A stretch of 64,000 nucleotides of DNA, from contig JADNRV010000085.1 of NCBI GenBank assembly GCA_015499995.1, forward strand, positions 1 to 64,000, written 5' to 3'. The position numbers and the translations under genes are program-made. Within the stretch, counting starts at the first letter, position 1; every line of letters starts with the position of its first letter. This document shows, piece after piece, positions 21,316-32,952 of this stretch. Origin of the DNA: Flammula alnicola (Eukaryota > Basidiomycota > Agaricomycetes > Agaricales > Strophariaceae). The notes under the pieces are model-generated. The model saw only the letters and a program-made list of their open reading frames with translations. It was not told the DNA's origin and searched no databases.

Positions 21316-23282
21316 ATGTCACGAATCAGCAATCTACCTATTGAACTAATGTTGCTCATTTTTAATCTCGTTTACCAATCCTCTCCCAAGCTCGTTGATC
21401 CCGAGTACTACGACGACACAGACTCGGAAATGGGCGATTCCTTTTTGTCTGACTTCAAACCCCCATACCCACCAGAAACAACATGGGCTAGCGACGACTT
21501 GCGCGACCCAGCCCAATTCCCATTCAACGTCGCATGGGTCTGCAATTTATGGCGGGACATGCTTTCGGACTCACCAGAGTACTGGACGCGCGTATGTTTT
21601 GACGTGGCCAACGACCCAACATCATTATTGGATGCATTTACATGGTCGAAAGACTCCAAAATCCACGTTTTGGTATTTTCCAGCGCGCATGACTTGACCG
21701 AGGATGGGAAGATCCGGGAAAGTAGTGATGGGCACGGGTAACCCACGGGCGAATTTTTGTCGACCCGCACCTGTACCCGCCAAAACCCGCACCCATGGCC
21801 ACGGGTACGGGATCCCGTGCTTGCAGGTGCGGGTTTGCAGGTGACCCGTGGGTACAGAAACCCGTGCGGGTTTGATGGGGACGTCGTGAGAACTTGTGCT
21901 ATTGTAACAATGTTGAATTAGAATTAGAATAATTTTTATCAAACTACATTACATAATTAACTATTCTGGTAACTAAAGAACATTTTTGACACACATTTCG
22001 GAGTTTTCCGTGTGCCGGCCGAAAACCCATGACCCGGCTCATGGGTACGGGTTTGCCTGAGGGTGACTCAATTCCCACCCGCACCCGTACCCGCTAGACC
22101 CGTACCCGCAAACCCGCACGGGTGTCGATACCCGTGCCCATCACTACGGGAAAGTAGTCGAGCCGAGTCTATCGCTAGACACCTTCAACCACATATTGAA
22201 CGATGCACCTCGATTGTCTTTGATCTCACATTCGCATCATCCCTTCCTTCTCCGACTCTATTTCTCGCACGGGAGGCTCTCTTTCTCAAGGATTTGACAC
22301 TCGAGTGCCAGATACATGACCTTACGCACGTCGCCACAACGGAAAAAGTACCGGAATCACGCGTAGCCTCGTGCCAGTCAAATTCCCAAAATTGACAAAG
22401 CTTTCCATGAGTGGTCTCGCATTCATGGACATCCTCCATCTGGGAGACGACTGGCTCGCAACGGTGGAAGCCAGCCTGGACCTTATCCTCTATATCTCCG
22501 ATTTTGAGTTCCAGAGCATGAAGCGCAACTCAGCTGACAGTAGCAGCACATTCGACTTTATGCGTCTCGTCTCAGTGTTAAATCCTCGGGGAGGCATCGA
22601 ATTGAAAAATATTTCCCTCGCGTACAGACCGCATAAAAGGAGGGACACTGAACATTTGTACGATCTCCACGCAGAATCGATGCGTTTCGACAATGTTTCA
22701 GCGGGTTTCATCATGGAGTTCTTCCAACTTGCCACATGGTCGGCAGGCGAAACCACTTTCTCTCATTGTTCCATTCCTCCGGTCTCTGGTAGCCTCTCCT
22801 CTTACGATCTGACGATTGAACATGTGCCCTCATCCGACATACCCGCAGATCATGATGACAGTCTCTACAACATCGTCTCTATTTGGAACAGTCGCGGTTT
22901 CCTGGCGGTGCACTCATGTCCTGTCTTCAACGACGAATTTCTGCGCTGGCTTGGAGGAGAAGGAGAGGATGGTGCAATCGAAGCTGAGGGGATAGCGTTT
23001 CTTGAGATCGACGATTGCACAAACTTCACAGCAGGTGCCCTACGCCGCCTAATCGACATTCGGAATGACCCTGCCACCCTTGAACTGCAAGAGCAGGAAG
23101 GCTGGCAAGACGGCCAGCGGTTGGAGTCTGTGACTGTAGGTCGTAGAGTCCCAGCGCTAGATGATGAAGACCTGGAGTGGTTTCAGCGCAATGCCGGTGA
23201 GACCAATGTTCGCTGGTGTGTGGAGGGCGCCGATGGGTCTGAAGTCCACTTAGAACGTAAGCCAGCCAGCTGGTGGGGCTAA
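21316..23282 (+). pseudogene. F-box gene copy C, disrupted by a hAT MITE
   Basis: Begins MSRISNLPIELMLLIFNLVY with the full F-box (LRDPAQFPFNVAWVCNLWRD) and reads to KIRESSDGHG, where the inserted element brings a stop at 21739-21741. Coding homology resumes at 22147 and runs to the end at 23282. Near 22337 one base is missing relative to the intact copy (ATTEKVPES instead of DNGKSTR), so two lesions exist. The 3' part from 22371 stays open for 303 codons (FPKLTKLSMSGLAFMDILHL onward). It lies divergent from PMI and probably marks the ancestral F-box/PMI arrangement. It shares the DFKPPYPPETTW subtype mark with copy B. Confidence 0.9.
21723..22146. mobile_element. hAT-type MITE (424 bp) with 8-bp target duplication
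   Basis: Termini are TAGTGATGGGCACGGGTA and its exact inverse TACCCGTGCCCATCACTA. It is flanked by CGGGAAAG at 21715-21722 and 22147-22154; the intact F-box gene at 34.2 kb has this site once, which proves insertion. An 8-bp duplication and TAG...CTA ends are standard for hAT. The interior has no coding capacity but is packed with both orientations of acccgtaccc-like words, so the whole element can fold back on itself. Confidence 0.95.
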
Positions 23283-23801
23283 ATGATTTACGTATAGCGA
23301 CACGCTCCACTGGCTATTATCTCATACTGTTAGAACAGTATTACATGCATTTAGACTTCTGATACAAGTTCGCCGTATCCGTCATGATCCGATATGCCCA
23401 AGGCAGTAATATCAGTCAGTGAATACTTGGCCGGTAAAAAAAAACAAGGTTCTGGTTCTTCCTCACCTGATCTAAAGTATTGAAGTTGAATTCATATTTG
23501 ACTTGAGAAACAACTGTCCAGAAGACAGGTCTTTTACAGCGGGTATGAGGGCCGCGACCCGAGCAGCATTAAGCGCTGAAATATACATCTCCAGGCTCCC
23601 GACAGTGAGCGCGGGTCCACTGGCATGAGCAATGCCCTTGTGGCAAATTGAACAACAGTTTGGAAGGAAGTCATTGGTAGATGCTATGACGTTGCGTGAA
23701 TCCTACTTGAGATTATTTTTCTGGAGCACATTGTCAATTGCAGACCCTTTAACAGGCCTAAGTACCAACATTCCAGTCACCGAGGGATGTACAACTTCAA
23801 G
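23283..23801. other. F-box 3' flank and spacer, left of the gypsy insertion
   Basis: Homologous to 35319-35880 downstream of copy D (shared blocks around GGCTATTATCTCATAC and CATTTAGACTTCTGATACAAG). It contains no open frame of interest. The retroelement enters at the end of this block, within a segment that reads acaacttcaagtggac. Confidence 0.8.
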
Positions 23802-23806
23802 TGGAC

Positions 23807-23849
23807 TGTAACGAACTTCTCGGCTATTCCGCCCTGGATTCTATTTTTA
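23807..23849 (+). repeat. 5' LTR, left piece
   Basis: Starts TGTAACGAACTTCTCGG and matches 32953-32995 of the 3' LTR except for one base (CCCTGG against CCCCGG). The LTR stops after CTATTTTTA, where the nested insertion begins. Confidence 0.92.
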
Positions 23850-25589
23850 CTTGGAGGGATGAGGGCCATTGCTTTGCATGGCAAAACGAGGACCAGGTTA
23901 AGTGTTATTCATCAGGAAAATGGTAGATACCTACCTAGGCTAGATAGACCTACATAGGTTGAATGGCCGGCTAGGCAACCCCCTACTATATAGGTCATTG
24001 GAAGTCGAGATGTCTCCTCTATAGGTGGCGGTAGGTCACAATAGGTTTCAGATTCTAGAGGCTTTTAGCACCTATAGGTACTCATAGGGAAGTTTAGACA
24101 ATACACAATATTATATTAATAATATCTAATACAGCGGTAGTACTGGGTATACTTGTATATAATAATGACAGGCGTTAATCCTCTGCAGACTGACATCTTC
24201 GGAAGTTCAGTCATGATTTTCAAGAACATAGACACAAGAAGAGCCACATCAACAACACCAAGCTTGCGTTGTGCAATCCAAACCAGCGACAGAATCCTGC
24301 TCGTGATGCTCAGGAGATCCTTAACTTCTTTAGTAAATGGCGAGGGTTAGGCCAGTGAATGAAAGGGGAATAGGTATGTGCTTACCTGCCATGATATATG
24401 AAGTTCAGTTGTCCATACACGGAACAGTGATGGAGGGGCGAAACAGGACTAGGTGTGAGTGGGATCTCCCTTGCGCTGAGCCACCATTGGGTGGATTAAG
24501 CCCATATCTGCACAAGAAGGTGGAGGGGTTAGAAGGATCACAGAGGGGTTAATCTCATGTACTGCACATAGGTCTCGTTGTGGCCAGCCCCACCTTTGCG
24601 ATATGTTGGCAGAAGGGGTGAGTTAGTGATGTTGATGTAGAAAGCTAACCACATACCTTTAAATTGCAACGCTGTTCATCCATCCTCACTCCCATGGTCT
24701 GCTTCACCCATCGACATAGTTGCTACTTGCCAGTCTGCCGGTTGAAAACGCGCGATGGCGAGCCATCTATGGGGTCTCCTTGTTGTCAACGAGCCAACGA
24801 GCACAGGCCGCACCTTCGAGGTCTGTAGGTGTCTGGGGCAGTGATGACTGGGATGACCTGGGGGTTAGTCACCGTTAGTGAGCCAGCGTACGGTATGGGT
24901 ATGAAGGCAAGCAGGGGTTGTGGAAGCAAGTGAACTAGGGATATTGCCTGACTTAACATAATCAAACGACACTGAACGGTGCTCCAGGTGCAAGCGAATG
25001 CAAGTTGAAAGGTGGGGGACATGGCGGTATGAGAACAAGAAGTTGAAGTTGAACAACACAAGATTTACCATTCTGAGACGTTCAACATCATCACGTGTGT
25101 CGGAGTTTGAACGGACGTTTCGATTTGGCGCTGGTTGAACGTTCGACTCGGAAGCATGATGCATCATAGAAGGTTAGGAGTTGGCTCGGGGTAGAGGAAC
25201 GTCAGGAGGTCCGAGGCCACCAGGAGAGGAGGATGAGAGGACCTGACGAGAGGTAGCGATGCGCGAGGTGGTGAGGAGGCAATATAGTGACAAATGAGAC
25301 GGGGAGGAGCTAGGAGGAGCTGGAACTTCAAGGAAGCTGGGCTTTCCTCGCCTCTTTGCTCGCCGTTGCCTTTCTTTCGCTTGAACTTTCAGTTTAATAT
25401 TCAACTTTAGTAGTACTTCCATCTCAAGCCTATATTTCGCATTTATAGGTAGCTATTAAATAGATACATTACTACATAGCCTACAGAGGTCTATATACAA
25501 ACCTATGGAGACCTGCCGAGCCTAATTTGGGCTACGTAAATACACCCGAACTAATGGTGCAGGACGGTTTTCCTGATGTCAAAAGGTGA

Positions 25590-26375
25590 TTAACGATCCA
25601 CCCTGGCCACTCTTGCACGCGAGGGAGGTGGAGGAGGTGCGAACGGTGTCGAAATGACCTCCAGCTTGCCCTAACAGCGTCGAAATGCGACAGAACCACC
25701 TCTGACTCGCATTTGCATGCGAGGGAGGTGGAAGATGTGAGAATGGCGTCGAAACACCATAAAGGTCCACCTCCGGCTTGCTTTTGCATGCGAGGGAGGT
25801 GGAGGACGCACAAACGGTGTTGAAACACAATAAAAACCACCTCCGCCTCGTTTTTGCATGCGAGGGAGGTGGAGGATGCACAAACATTGTCGAAATGTAA
25901 TAAAACCACCTCCGGCTTGCTTTTGCATGCGAGGGAGGTGGAGAACGCGAACGGTGTTGAAATGATAAGGCCACCTGCTCACTTTGTACGAGGGGTGGAG
26001 ACAAAGGCATCAAAAAAGGACTCGATGCGAGGAGGTGGAACACAACCATCAAAAAAACCACCTCCAGCTCGCTTTGCATGCGAGGAGGTGAGAACGCACG
26101 AACATTGTCGAAACAATAAAAACCACCTCCGGCTCGCTTTTGCATGCGAGGGAGGTGGAGAACTGTGAACGCGTCGAAATGTGATAAAGGTCCACCTCCG
26201 CTCGCTTTTGTACACGAGGGGGTGGAGGAGGTGTGAACACCGTCGAAACGCCACAAAACCACCTCCAGCTCGCTTTTGCATGCGAGGGAGGTGGAGGACA
26301 CCCGAACGGCATCGAAACGCGGTAAAAATCCACCTCCGGCTCGCTTTTGTATGCGAGGGAGGTGAAGGACGTGTC
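25590..26375. repeat. Hairpin minisatellite, about 12 units of mostly 66-71 bp
   Basis: The core gagggaggtgg or a close variant recurs at about 25621, 25721, 25792, 25862, 25931, 25990, 26028, 26082, 26148, 26215, 26284 and 26354. Each unit holds CCACCTCC and then GCTCGC, a short T-rich loop with GCATGC, and GCGAGG and GAGGTGG, so every unit can form its own stem-loop. Units near 25.99-26.08 kb are shortened to 38-59 bp. Long minus-strand frames through it (267 and 239 codons) are by-products of the repeat. Confidence 0.9.
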
Positions 26376-26544
26376 CTGACATATTGTCGTCGTGTGGAGG
26401 TACGGCGTGAACCTGTGCCGCGTTGTGCTGTGTACAGAGTGCATGAGAGGGCGGTGCATGTCCTAACCTGTTTCAATGTTAGTAGGCAGCAGGGAAGGTA
26501 GGTAAAGGGAGGCGAACCAATTATGGCTCGCCTCCTTGCGTACC

Positions 26545-26675
26545 TCGCGGGTCTCCCACACCATGGGTCTCCCCTCGTGTTTACTAGAAGGAATTTAAGC
26601 AAATCGTGTTGTTCAACACGATTTGTCACGTACCCAGCGGGTCTCCCTCTGCCAGGGTCTCCACTCATATACTCC
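26545..26675. repeat. Duplicated GGGTCTCCC blocks around a perfect palindrome
   Basis: GTACCTCGCGGGTCTCCC and GTACCCAGCGGGTCTCCC lie about 85 nt apart, each followed by a second GGGTCTCC. Between them is the palindrome AAATCGTGTTG-TT-CAACACGATTT (26601-26624). This looks like part of a foldback element inside the larger insertion. Confidence 0.7.
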
Positions 26676-27202
26676 AATCCCCTCCACTCCACTCGCATCG
26701 TTCCCTAGTCGGCCCACATGCACGCGACGTTGCAGTGCACGTTGCTCGATTCATGTAATACCTAGTAAATAACACTCAAGAACTGTAAGAAAATGTGAAT
26801 AACAATGAAAGAATAACTTATCTATGCTTTTTGAGGGCCTTCGAGGTCGGGAGAGGTAAGGGAAAGACGAGAGGTACTTAGGTAGACTGGAGGTAGTATC
26901 GCTTTATCCGATTATCGTTTGGCTCGCAGTGATGGATGCTGACGTGATGACGTACAGTCATCATGTCCAGTCCAGTACATGCTGACTGATAGAGATCACG
27001 TCAGCATTTTTCCAGCCAAAATCTTCTCAAAAATTCTAAGTATATCTTTAAGTATAATATCACGTGTTAATACTCATGTGACTATAGATAAGATAAATCT
27101 GTCCATCAAACAAACGTGTACAAAATTTCCCTCAGTTTTGATGCCAAAGGGTCCTCCTGCAGAAGTCGGGTTAAAAAACGAAGCCCCTAACGGGTCCTCG
27201 TA

Positions 27203-27442
27203 ATCGTTCTTAGTTAGCCTCATTGATCACTCTCTTTTACCGCGCGTCTAGTTAATTCCTAAATACTAGCCATCCTCTCAGTCATTTCTAATATCCTAGT
27301 CAGCCTCCTATTCAGCCTCCTATTCCATTTCTCCCTATATAAAGACACTCGTTTCCTGGTATCTAGTCATAGGATCAACACAGTGTACGATCTTTTCCTC
27401 CGAATTCATCCCTCATTCCATATTCGGACTTGATCTCTTACA
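27203..27442 (+). repeat. 5' LTR, right piece, with core promoter
   Basis: Matches 32994-33234 with one difference (CATAGG against CGTAGG). It contains TATATAAA at 27336-27343, the likely start region for element transcription, and ends in TTACA. The primer-binding site should start at 27443 (AGTTTGATCCTACCCC); I could not match it to a named tRNA. The nested insertion separates upstream U3 sequence from this TATA box. Confidence 0.92.
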
Positions 27443-27518
27443 AGTTTGATCCTACCCCGAACCTCTGCCTGTCACTTGGCTTCTGATATCTGTCGACGTT
27501 CCCCCTCTCGAGTCTTCT

Positions 27519-28736
27519 ATGTCCACGGTCTTAGGCGACTTTTCTCAGCTTCCCATGGACGTTGGACTAGGTGCTACCTCTGATACCACTCAGAACTCTC
27601 CTCCTGCTGGTCCGTCTTTTGCACCGCCTACGTTTGTGCCGCCGCCGCCCAATGTCACCTATGGTCAGCCTCCTGCGCACCCTGGTTTCGCTCCGCCTCC
27701 AGTTCTGTCAACAGACCCACGCCAGTTCAATTTACATGGATCTAATCTGCTGCGTCCAATCAACGCTCCGCTTCCTGATACTACTCAGCCTCAGTATATC
27801 ACCGACTTCACCAACATGCTCAGTGTCATTACCGAAAATCAGGTCGCGTTTCAGCAAGGCGTGATGCAAGTTCTAGGCCGAACTCCTACTGCGCCTAAAC
27901 TTGGTGGATCTGTCAAAGTCCGAAACCCTCGCATGTTTAGTGGAAAGCACGACGAAGTCACACCCTTCCTCAGTGAAGTCAACCATATCATCTAGTTTAA
28001 CGCCATCAGTTTCCCCACCGACAATCATAAAGTCATCTTTCTGGCGCTTTATCTCAAGGATGGTATTCCTGTGGAGTGGTTCAACCACCTCGAAACAATT
28101 GCTTCGCCGCTTCTCTACAACTGGACCAACTTTGTCGAGGAATTCAAGACCAAATTTGAAGACCCTCGCCTTGTTCAAACCGCTGAACACCGACTCGACC
28201 GACTCTCTCAGACTGGTTCCGCCCATTCTTACCTCACTCGTTTTATCGAGATCTCTTCGCACCTCGACATGACCGAACAAACCAAGATCTCTCAGTTCAT
28301 GAAAGGTCTCAAACCCGCTATCAAAGATAACCTCGTATCAATAATCAACCGCCCCACTACGCTTCAAGATTGGGAGAAGATTATCATTCAAGTCGACGCC
28401 AATATTCACCAACGAGATATCGAGAAACGGGAGGAAACTGGTAAGAAACCCATCAAACCCCCTACCTCTACCAATACTTCTCTTCCCACTCCCACTCCTT
28501 CCTCTTCCACCACGTCCACTTCTAACGCCGACGTCGTTCCCATGGACGTCGATGCCATCGAAACATCTTCTGGACCCCGTGGCAAGCTCACTCAAGCCGA
28601 ACGCGACGCTCGCATTGCCAACAATCTCTGCCTCTATTGTGGCAAACCCGGTCATTGTGTCGACGCTTGTTATACCAGGAAGGCAAAACACGGTGGTTCC
28701 AAGAAGCAGGGAAAAGCCACGCTGGAGAGGAAATAG
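27519..28736 (+). pseudogene. gypsy gag (capsid/nucleocapsid) with one in-frame stop
   Basis: The frame starts MSTVLGDFSQLPMDVG and has a proline-rich N terminus, a capsid-like middle (WFNHLETIASPLLYNWTNF, YLTRFIEISSHLDM) and a CCHC zinc knuckle CLYCGKPGHCVDAC near the end for RNA packaging. A TAG at 27993-27995 cuts it after HII; reading through it, the same frame stays open to 28736. The neighbouring residues suggest a CAG to TAG change. It forms virus-like particles in active relatives; this copy would need readthrough. Confidence 0.88.
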
Positions 28737-28818
28737 TTTCACCCTCTCCGGCGACGCTGGGAACTGATCTTAGTTCTTCCCGTCGCGCCCCACCATTCGT
28801 CCGAGCCAAGAACGGCGA

Positions 28819-31800
28819 ATGGTTCTCAGTCTCTTCAGCTCCTCATTTTCGGTTACACCATCATGTTCGTTTAGATCCACTCAATCGATTGCATTTTTCC
28901 TCCCTATTACAATTTCCTTCCCAAATCGAACATGCATCAAAACCTTTGCTTTTGTAGACTGTGGGTCTTCGGGTTCACACATTGGCGATGCTTTCGCCAA
29001 ACGACATTCTTTACCTCGCTCCGCCAAACCTATTCCTGTCCCTATCTTTACGATCGACGATCGACCTTTAACTTCCGGGCTCTTAACTCATGACGTCATC
29101 ACTTAACTCAAAGTCCGAGATCATTCTGAAGTTATCCGTTTAGGAATCGTTTCTATGCCCTATCCTGTTCTCCTTGGTCTTGACTGGCTCAAACAACATA
29201 ACCCTGATGTCGACTGGACCCGCGGTCAGCTAGCTCTTTCCTGCTGCGGTGCCAACCACGACTTCCCTGTCTCCACTTTTGGCAAAGGCTATAGTCTCAC
29301 AAGTCCATCTGCTTCCCATCTTAACATTGGTTCTCTCGGTCTAGGCCTCCGTCTTAACGACAAACCATCCATCTCTCGATCTATGTTGTTTGATCTGTCC
29401 CCTCAACGATCGACAACTCCTGAACAATTTGCTTCCGGGATTTTCTCTAATTATAGATCTACGCCTTCAATCCTCCGTCCCTCAGTTCCTAATGGCCTTA
29501 GTCGTGCGGAACTCAAAGCCATCTGGCTTTCTCCTCTTGCTCCTCTGGATCCTTTCTATGGTCCACCCAACAAACCTATCGATGTCGCTCATGTTTCACC
29601 CCAGCGCTTCGCTAAGTATGCGAAAAATCTCGATTGCTACTGTATCTGGTATACGCCTAACGAGGACCTCAACATTCGCATCAACGCTCTCTCTTCTGAC
29701 TTCTCTTCCTCTCCTCCACCTGTACACCCTCCTCCTGAACCTCCTCCTATCTCTATTCCTCCTGACGAAACTTCCGATCCTGACAAGGAAGTACGGAAAT
29801 TAGTCCCCGATAAATATCACGACCATCTCAATGTTTTTTCACCTACTGAAGTCAAATGTTTACCAGATCATCAACTCTTCGATGTTAACATCGACATTGA
29901 AGATGGCAAACAACCACCCTTCGGCCCCATCTACTCTCTTTCACTTGACGAACGCAAGGCCCTTACCGAGTACATTCAAGAACACCTTGCTAAGGGCTAT
30001 ATCCGCCGTTCTACCTCCTCCGCTTCCTCCCCCATCATGTTCATCAAACGGAAAACTGGCGACTTACGTCTCTGCGTCGATTACCGAGGTCTTAATGTGA
30101 TTACCAAGAAGAACCAATATCGCTTCCTTTAACGCACGACCTCATCGACCGAGTCGCTGGCTGTGACCAATTTACCGTCATTGACCTCAAAAATGTGTTC
30201 AACCTCATCGCATTAAAGAGGGAGATGAGTGGAAAACAGCATTCCACACCCACCTGGCCTTTATGAGTACACCGTCATGCCCTTCGGATTAACTAACGCC
30301 CCTGCAACTTTTAAGCATTTATTCAGGATGTTTTACGCGACATTCTAGATATCTCCTGCGTGGTTTATCTCGACGATATTCTCATATTCTCTAAACCTGG
30401 CCAAAACCACGAAGAATTGGTCCGTCAAGTTCTAGATCGACTTCGTAACGCCCACCTTTCGCAAATGCCAAGAAATGCGAATTCGATAAGTCCCATGTCG
30501 AATATCTCGGTTACATTATCTCGGCTCAAGGCATACAGATGAATCCCAAAAAGCTCACCACCATCACCGAATGGCCTCTTCCCAAATCAATCAAAGAAGT
30601 CCAGTCATTCCTCGGATTCACCAATTTCTATCGCCAATTCGTCCACCACTACGCTCAAATCGCACTCCCTCTCCATTCCCTCACCACAAAAGCTAGTAAA
30701 GCCACATTCAAGGTCTCACCAATGCCGCAAAACACGCTTTCGAGATGCTCAAACTTGCCTTCACTACCGCCCCGTTCTCCATCATTTCGACCCACTTCTC
30801 CCATCCACCATCATAATCGACGCCTCGGATTTCGCCTCGCTTCCATTCATCTCCAACCAGACAAGTCTGGTATCCTTCACCCTCGCTTACCACTCTCGAA
30901 TTCTCACCCGCCAAAATTAACTACGAGATTCACGACAAGGAACTCCTGTCAATTGTTGAGTCCTTCCGTGATATGCGCTCCTGGCTTATCGGTTCACCAC
31001 ATCCCATCACTTCATTTCCGACCACAAAAACTGGAGTACTTCATGTCATCTCAAATTCTTAATCGACGACAAGCGCGCTGGTCAATGTTCCTCTCCGAAT
31101 ACAATTTCCAACTCGATTAACCCCTGGCAAGCAAAACCCCGCCGACGCACCTTCTCGACGATCAGATTTCACGCCTAAGGAAGGGGATGATGTCCTCCTA
31201 AACCAACATAAAGCCCTTCTCACCCTTATCATTTAAACCGTCTTTTCCTTCGCCATCAACTTCTGTTCCCCAATCTTCTATTTCGCCCTCTCTACCATCA
31301 ATCTCGATAATTCTGAGCTTTTGGACAATTCAAGAGCCTTTCCATCAAGATACCGAATGGCGCGAAGCATTATCGAAAGGCGACGATTCGTTTACACTCA
31401 AAACGACCTAGTCTTTCATAACGGTCGACTTTACGTTCCTCAACCTTTACGCGCTAAAATCTTGTACTCTAGACATGACGCTGTTCTCTCTGGTCATCCT
31501 GGACGTGCTGGAACTTTCGACCTCATCCAACGTGATTATTCTTGGCCTGGAATGCGAAGATTCATTCGCTCTTACGTTTCTTCCTGTGATCACTGTCCCC
31601 GTGTCAAGAATGCTACTCACAAGCCCTATGGATTATTGCAACCTCTCGACATCCCAGATCGACCTTGGTGCTCAATTTCGATGGATTTCATTGTCAAGTT
31701 ACCTCCATCCCATGGCTACGACTCTGTTTGGGTAATCTGTGATCGAATGACTCGTGCTGCTCATTTTATTCCTATTTGCGAGTCCATGGACGCCCCAGAA

Positions 31801-32940
31801 CTGGCTCGCTTATTTTTAGATCGCGTTTTCCGCCTCCACGGATTCCCTGAAGCTATAGTTTGCGACCGCGGCCCAACATTCGTCTCCTCATTCTTCACAA
31901 ATCTAATGAAATTATGCGGTGTTAAGGTAAAACCTTCAACAGCTTATCACCCACAGACCGACGGCCTCACGGAACGCACGAACCAAACCCTCGAAACATT
32001 CCTTCGCACTTTCTGTTCCTATCAACAACACGACTGGCTTGACTACCTCGCTCTCGCAGAATTTTCTTTCAACAATTCCCTCAACTCCTCCACTCAGCAA
32101 ACTCCGTTTTTCGCCAATCTCGGCTACCATCCCACTTTCGATATCAAGATCACCGAAAGAACCACCAATCCTTTAGCCACTGAACTAGCCTCAAGACTTG
32201 ACACTATCCACACTGAACTCTGTGCAGAACTATCTCACTCCAACGAGTACATGTCAAAATACTACGACCGTCATCATCTAAAGGCACCATCGTTCAAGAT
32301 CGGCGATTTCGTTTGGTTACTTCGCAGAAACATCAAGACTACTCGTCCCTCTGACAAACTCGACTATCGTCGCATTGGTCCATTCAAGATCCTGGATCAA
32401 CGCGGAAAATCCTCGTTTCTTCTCCAATTACCACCCTCTTTATCTCGTCTTCATCCAGTATTCCACGTCTCCCTTCTCGAACCCTACATCAATCCAAACA
32501 CTATCCCAGACTGTGTAACAGATCCTACTCTGCCAGACATTCAAATTCCCGACGATCCGACCGAAAACATCCAAACTATCATTGATTCTCGCAAGATTGG
32601 CTGACGCTACGACTATTTCGTACGATGGAAAGACTCCGACGACTCCGAAAATTCCTGGATTCCCCTATCTGAAATCCCCAACAATCTTTACTACATCCTC
32701 GAACAATTTCACTGCCGAAACCCTTCTCATCCTCACCCACCTCGTTTCGACTTAATCATCACTCCTCCCTGTGATATCGCTCTATTAGACGACATTCCTT
32801 TAATCTCCACCTCTCATCACTATAACCCTCCTCGGCCTGAATCACCACCACCTCAACCTTGGATGCGCAACTACGAACCACCTTCCCAACAAAAAACCCG
32901 CTCCGGACGCACTGTTCATCCTCCCAAACGTCCAGCATAA
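28819..32940 (+). pseudogene. gypsy pol (protease-RT-RNase H-integrase-chromodomain), decayed
   Basis: Protease region with FVDCGSSGSHIG (28960s). RT with LVPDKYHDHLNVFSP, LRLCVDYRGLN, MPFGLTNAPATF and VVYLDDILIFS (30360s). Thumb and RNase H start with FLGFTNFYRQFVHHY. Integrase (31321-32604) has its HHCC finger (RHDAVLSGHPGRAGTF and SSCDHC) and DDE acids in SMDFIVKLP, VCDRGPTF and AYHPQTDGLTERTNQTLE. After a TGA at 32602-32604 a chromodomain-like YFVRWKDSDDSENSWIP runs to 32940. There is also a TAA at 29104-29106, and single-base losses near 30130, 30210 and 30465 plus further breaks in RNase H (30.7-31.1 kb). No functional polyprotein is possible from this copy. Confidence 0.92.
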
Positions 32941-32952
32941 AGAAGGGGGTAA

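Larger units (their letters stand above)
23850..27202. mobile_element. 3.35 kb insertion nested in the 5' LTR, unclassified
   Basis: It interrupts the LTR exactly between A and T of TTTTTA/TCGTTC; one extra A remains at the right edge, so no long target duplication exists. AACGAGGACC near 23884 and its inverse GGTCCTCGT near 27192 are subterminal inverted words. Inside are a sub-element bounded by CATCAGGAAAA (about 23910) and TTTTCCTGATG (about 25578), with CCTAGG/CCTATAGG-type words at both ends, a hairpin minisatellite (25590-26375) and a perfect palindrome (26601-26624). No transposase, Rep/helicase or polymerase frame was seen. An A/T insertion point without duplication recalls Helitrons, but the TC start and CTRR end are not present, so the class is open. 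Confidence 0.75.

Noticed and set aside
25590..26375. CRISPR-like regular repeat spacing
   Set aside because: Units are contiguous degenerate minisatellite copies without unique spacers, in a eukaryotic genome, inside an insertion.
25579..26698. Overlapping long minus-strand frames (267, 239 and 136 codons) with repeated HLPRMQKRAGGGF-like peptides
   Set aside because: All three frames are open because the minisatellite unit lacks stops; the repeat explains them better than a protein does.
23850..27202. Calling the nested insertion a Helitron
   Set aside because: The A/T insertion point fits, but there is no TC start, CTRR end, terminal hairpin or Rep/helicase frame.
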